From Nocardioides sp. zg-1230 (GTDB taxonomy: Bacteria > Actinomycetota > Actinomycetes > Propionibacteriales > Nocardioidaceae), in assembly GCF_013155335.1 (NCBI RefSeq), contig NZ_JABJQZ010000009.1, positions 62,001-126,000 on the forward strand: DNA of 64,000 nt, in the 5' to 3' direction. The notes beneath the pieces were generated by a model, which saw only the letters and a program-made list of their open reading frames with translations, made no database searches and was not told where the DNA came from. Both the position numbers and the translations under genes were made by a program. Positions 63,482-64,000 of the stretch are shown in pieces (the first letter of the stretch is position 1; the number at the start of each line of letters is the position of its first letter).

Positions 63482-64000
63482 GACTCGTCGGGGTCGTCCG
63501 GCAGCTCGGAGGCGCCGTAGAGCTCGTGCGCGACGGCGTCGCGGTTGGTGCCCTCCCGGTTGTCGCCCTTCTCGATGATCACGAGGTTGTGGTAGCAGTG
63601 CACGGCGCGGACCCACTGGTCGGTGTAGGTGGGCTCGTAGCCCTCGACGAGGAACTCCTCGTGGTTGAGGCCGTCGACGAGGTCCTTGACGAGGTCCATC
63701 GACGTGCCGGACGCCCGCGGGTCGAGCTGGCCGCCCCAGGCCGGCCAGTAGGAGGTCTGGGTGTCCTCGATGCAGTAGATGGCGCCGTCGGGCAGCAGCG
63801 GGAACAGGATCCGGAAGGACTCACGCACGTGGGCCGGGATGTGGCTGCCGTCGTCGATGACCACCAGCGGCGCGCCCTGCTCGTCGATGATGCGCTGCAG
63901 GACCTCGGGGTCGGTCTGGTCGCCGAGGTAGGTGTGGATGTGGCCGCGTGTGAGCCACGTCTTGTCCTCGATGTCGAGGCCGACGATGCGGGCCTTCGGG
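63478..64000 (-). CDS. Class I methyltransferase, macrocin-O-methyltransferase-like, N-terminus cut off
   Basis: The gene continues past the right edge; about 173 C-terminal codons are present. KARIVGLDIEDKTW, GDQTDPEVLQRII, VVIDDGSHIPAHVRESFRIL and LLPDGAIYCIEDTQTSYWPA are the hallmark blocks of the MycE/macrocin O-methyltransferase family, with the metal-binding Asp-Asp and His. Substrates are sugars or phenolic hydroxyls in that family. The overlap with the ATP-grasp gene implies a joint role. Confidence 0.8.
   Translation of the reverse strand, partial: PKARIVGLDIEDKTWLTRGHIHTYLGDQTDPEVLQRIIDEQGAPLVVIDDGSHIPAHVRESFRILFPLLPDGAIYCIEDTQTSYWPAWGGQLDPRASGTSMDLVKDLVDGLNHEEFLVEGYEPTYTDQWVRAVHCYHNLVIIEKGDNREGTNRDAVAHELYGASELPDDPDES

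Overview
The window is very GC-rich DNA (roughly 70% or more by eye) with compact genes, many GTG starts, stop/start overlaps (ATGA, GTGA) and many genes whose start codon lies 6-7 bases after a TANNNT hexamer. Gene content points to a high-GC actinobacterium. The rpsL-rpsG-fusA-tuf cluster, the DUF3027/DUF2530/MFS/cold-shock neighbourhood, an XPB-type helicase beside its helicase-associated partner, and a DUF222-HNH gene together suggest Nocardioides or a close relative; the genus is an inference. I see no rRNA, tRNA, IS element, prophage or CRISPR array.

Layout. 1-2.2 kb: end of a class III aminotransferase, AraC regulator, VOC protein, small membrane protein, Mug-type DNA glycosylase. 2.3-6.8 kb: str operon (rpsL, rpsG, fusA, tuf; minus strand) with a recognisable promoter at its head and hairpins inside and after it. 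6.8-14 kb: MFS exporter with MarR regulator, NCS2 purine permease, DUF2530, methyltransferase, DUF3027, a second MFS protein and a cold-shock protein. 14.2-16.3 kb: secreted subtilase. 16.4-20.5 kb: MHS transporter, 3-hydroxybutyrate dehydrogenase and a GAF/PucR regulator broken by a one-base frameshift. 20.5-23.6 kb: RDD-FHA, FHA and PP2C phosphatase genes. 23.7-32.4 kb: helicase-associated/WYL protein, CGNR protein, XPB helicase, MpaB-like protein, HD hydrolase, GntR regulator and an AlkB-type dioxygenase downstream of a perfect LexA box.

32.4-45.3 kb holds a two-part molybdenum hydroxylase locus. CoxG, CoxM, CoxL and CoxS plus a GAF/winged-helix regulator form one operon. MoxR, CoxE and XdhC form another, preceded by a MobA-like nucleotidyltransferase. 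A secreted phosphatase-like protein, a DUF222-HNH gene and a P-loop kinase lie between. CoxL has the AYRGAGR loop of form II enzymes, so it is probably not a true CO dehydrogenase. 45.5-57 kb is respiratory: a DsbA-like and VKOR pair, a cupin, narGHJI, and two divergent NarK transporters, with DevR/DosR-like palindromes between narG and narK.

57-64 kb: a lipoprotein, a protein built on eight exact 14-residue repeats, a solitary groEL preceded by two tandem CIRCE operators inside a larger palindrome, a TadE/TadG pair, and an ATP-grasp enzyme overlapping a truncated macrocin-type methyltransferase at the right edge. No stretch longer than 300 bases lacks a gene. The longest gaps (8616-8796, 39306-39514, 54039-54252, 58406-58682, 60312-60527, 62414-62614) are described where they contain signals.
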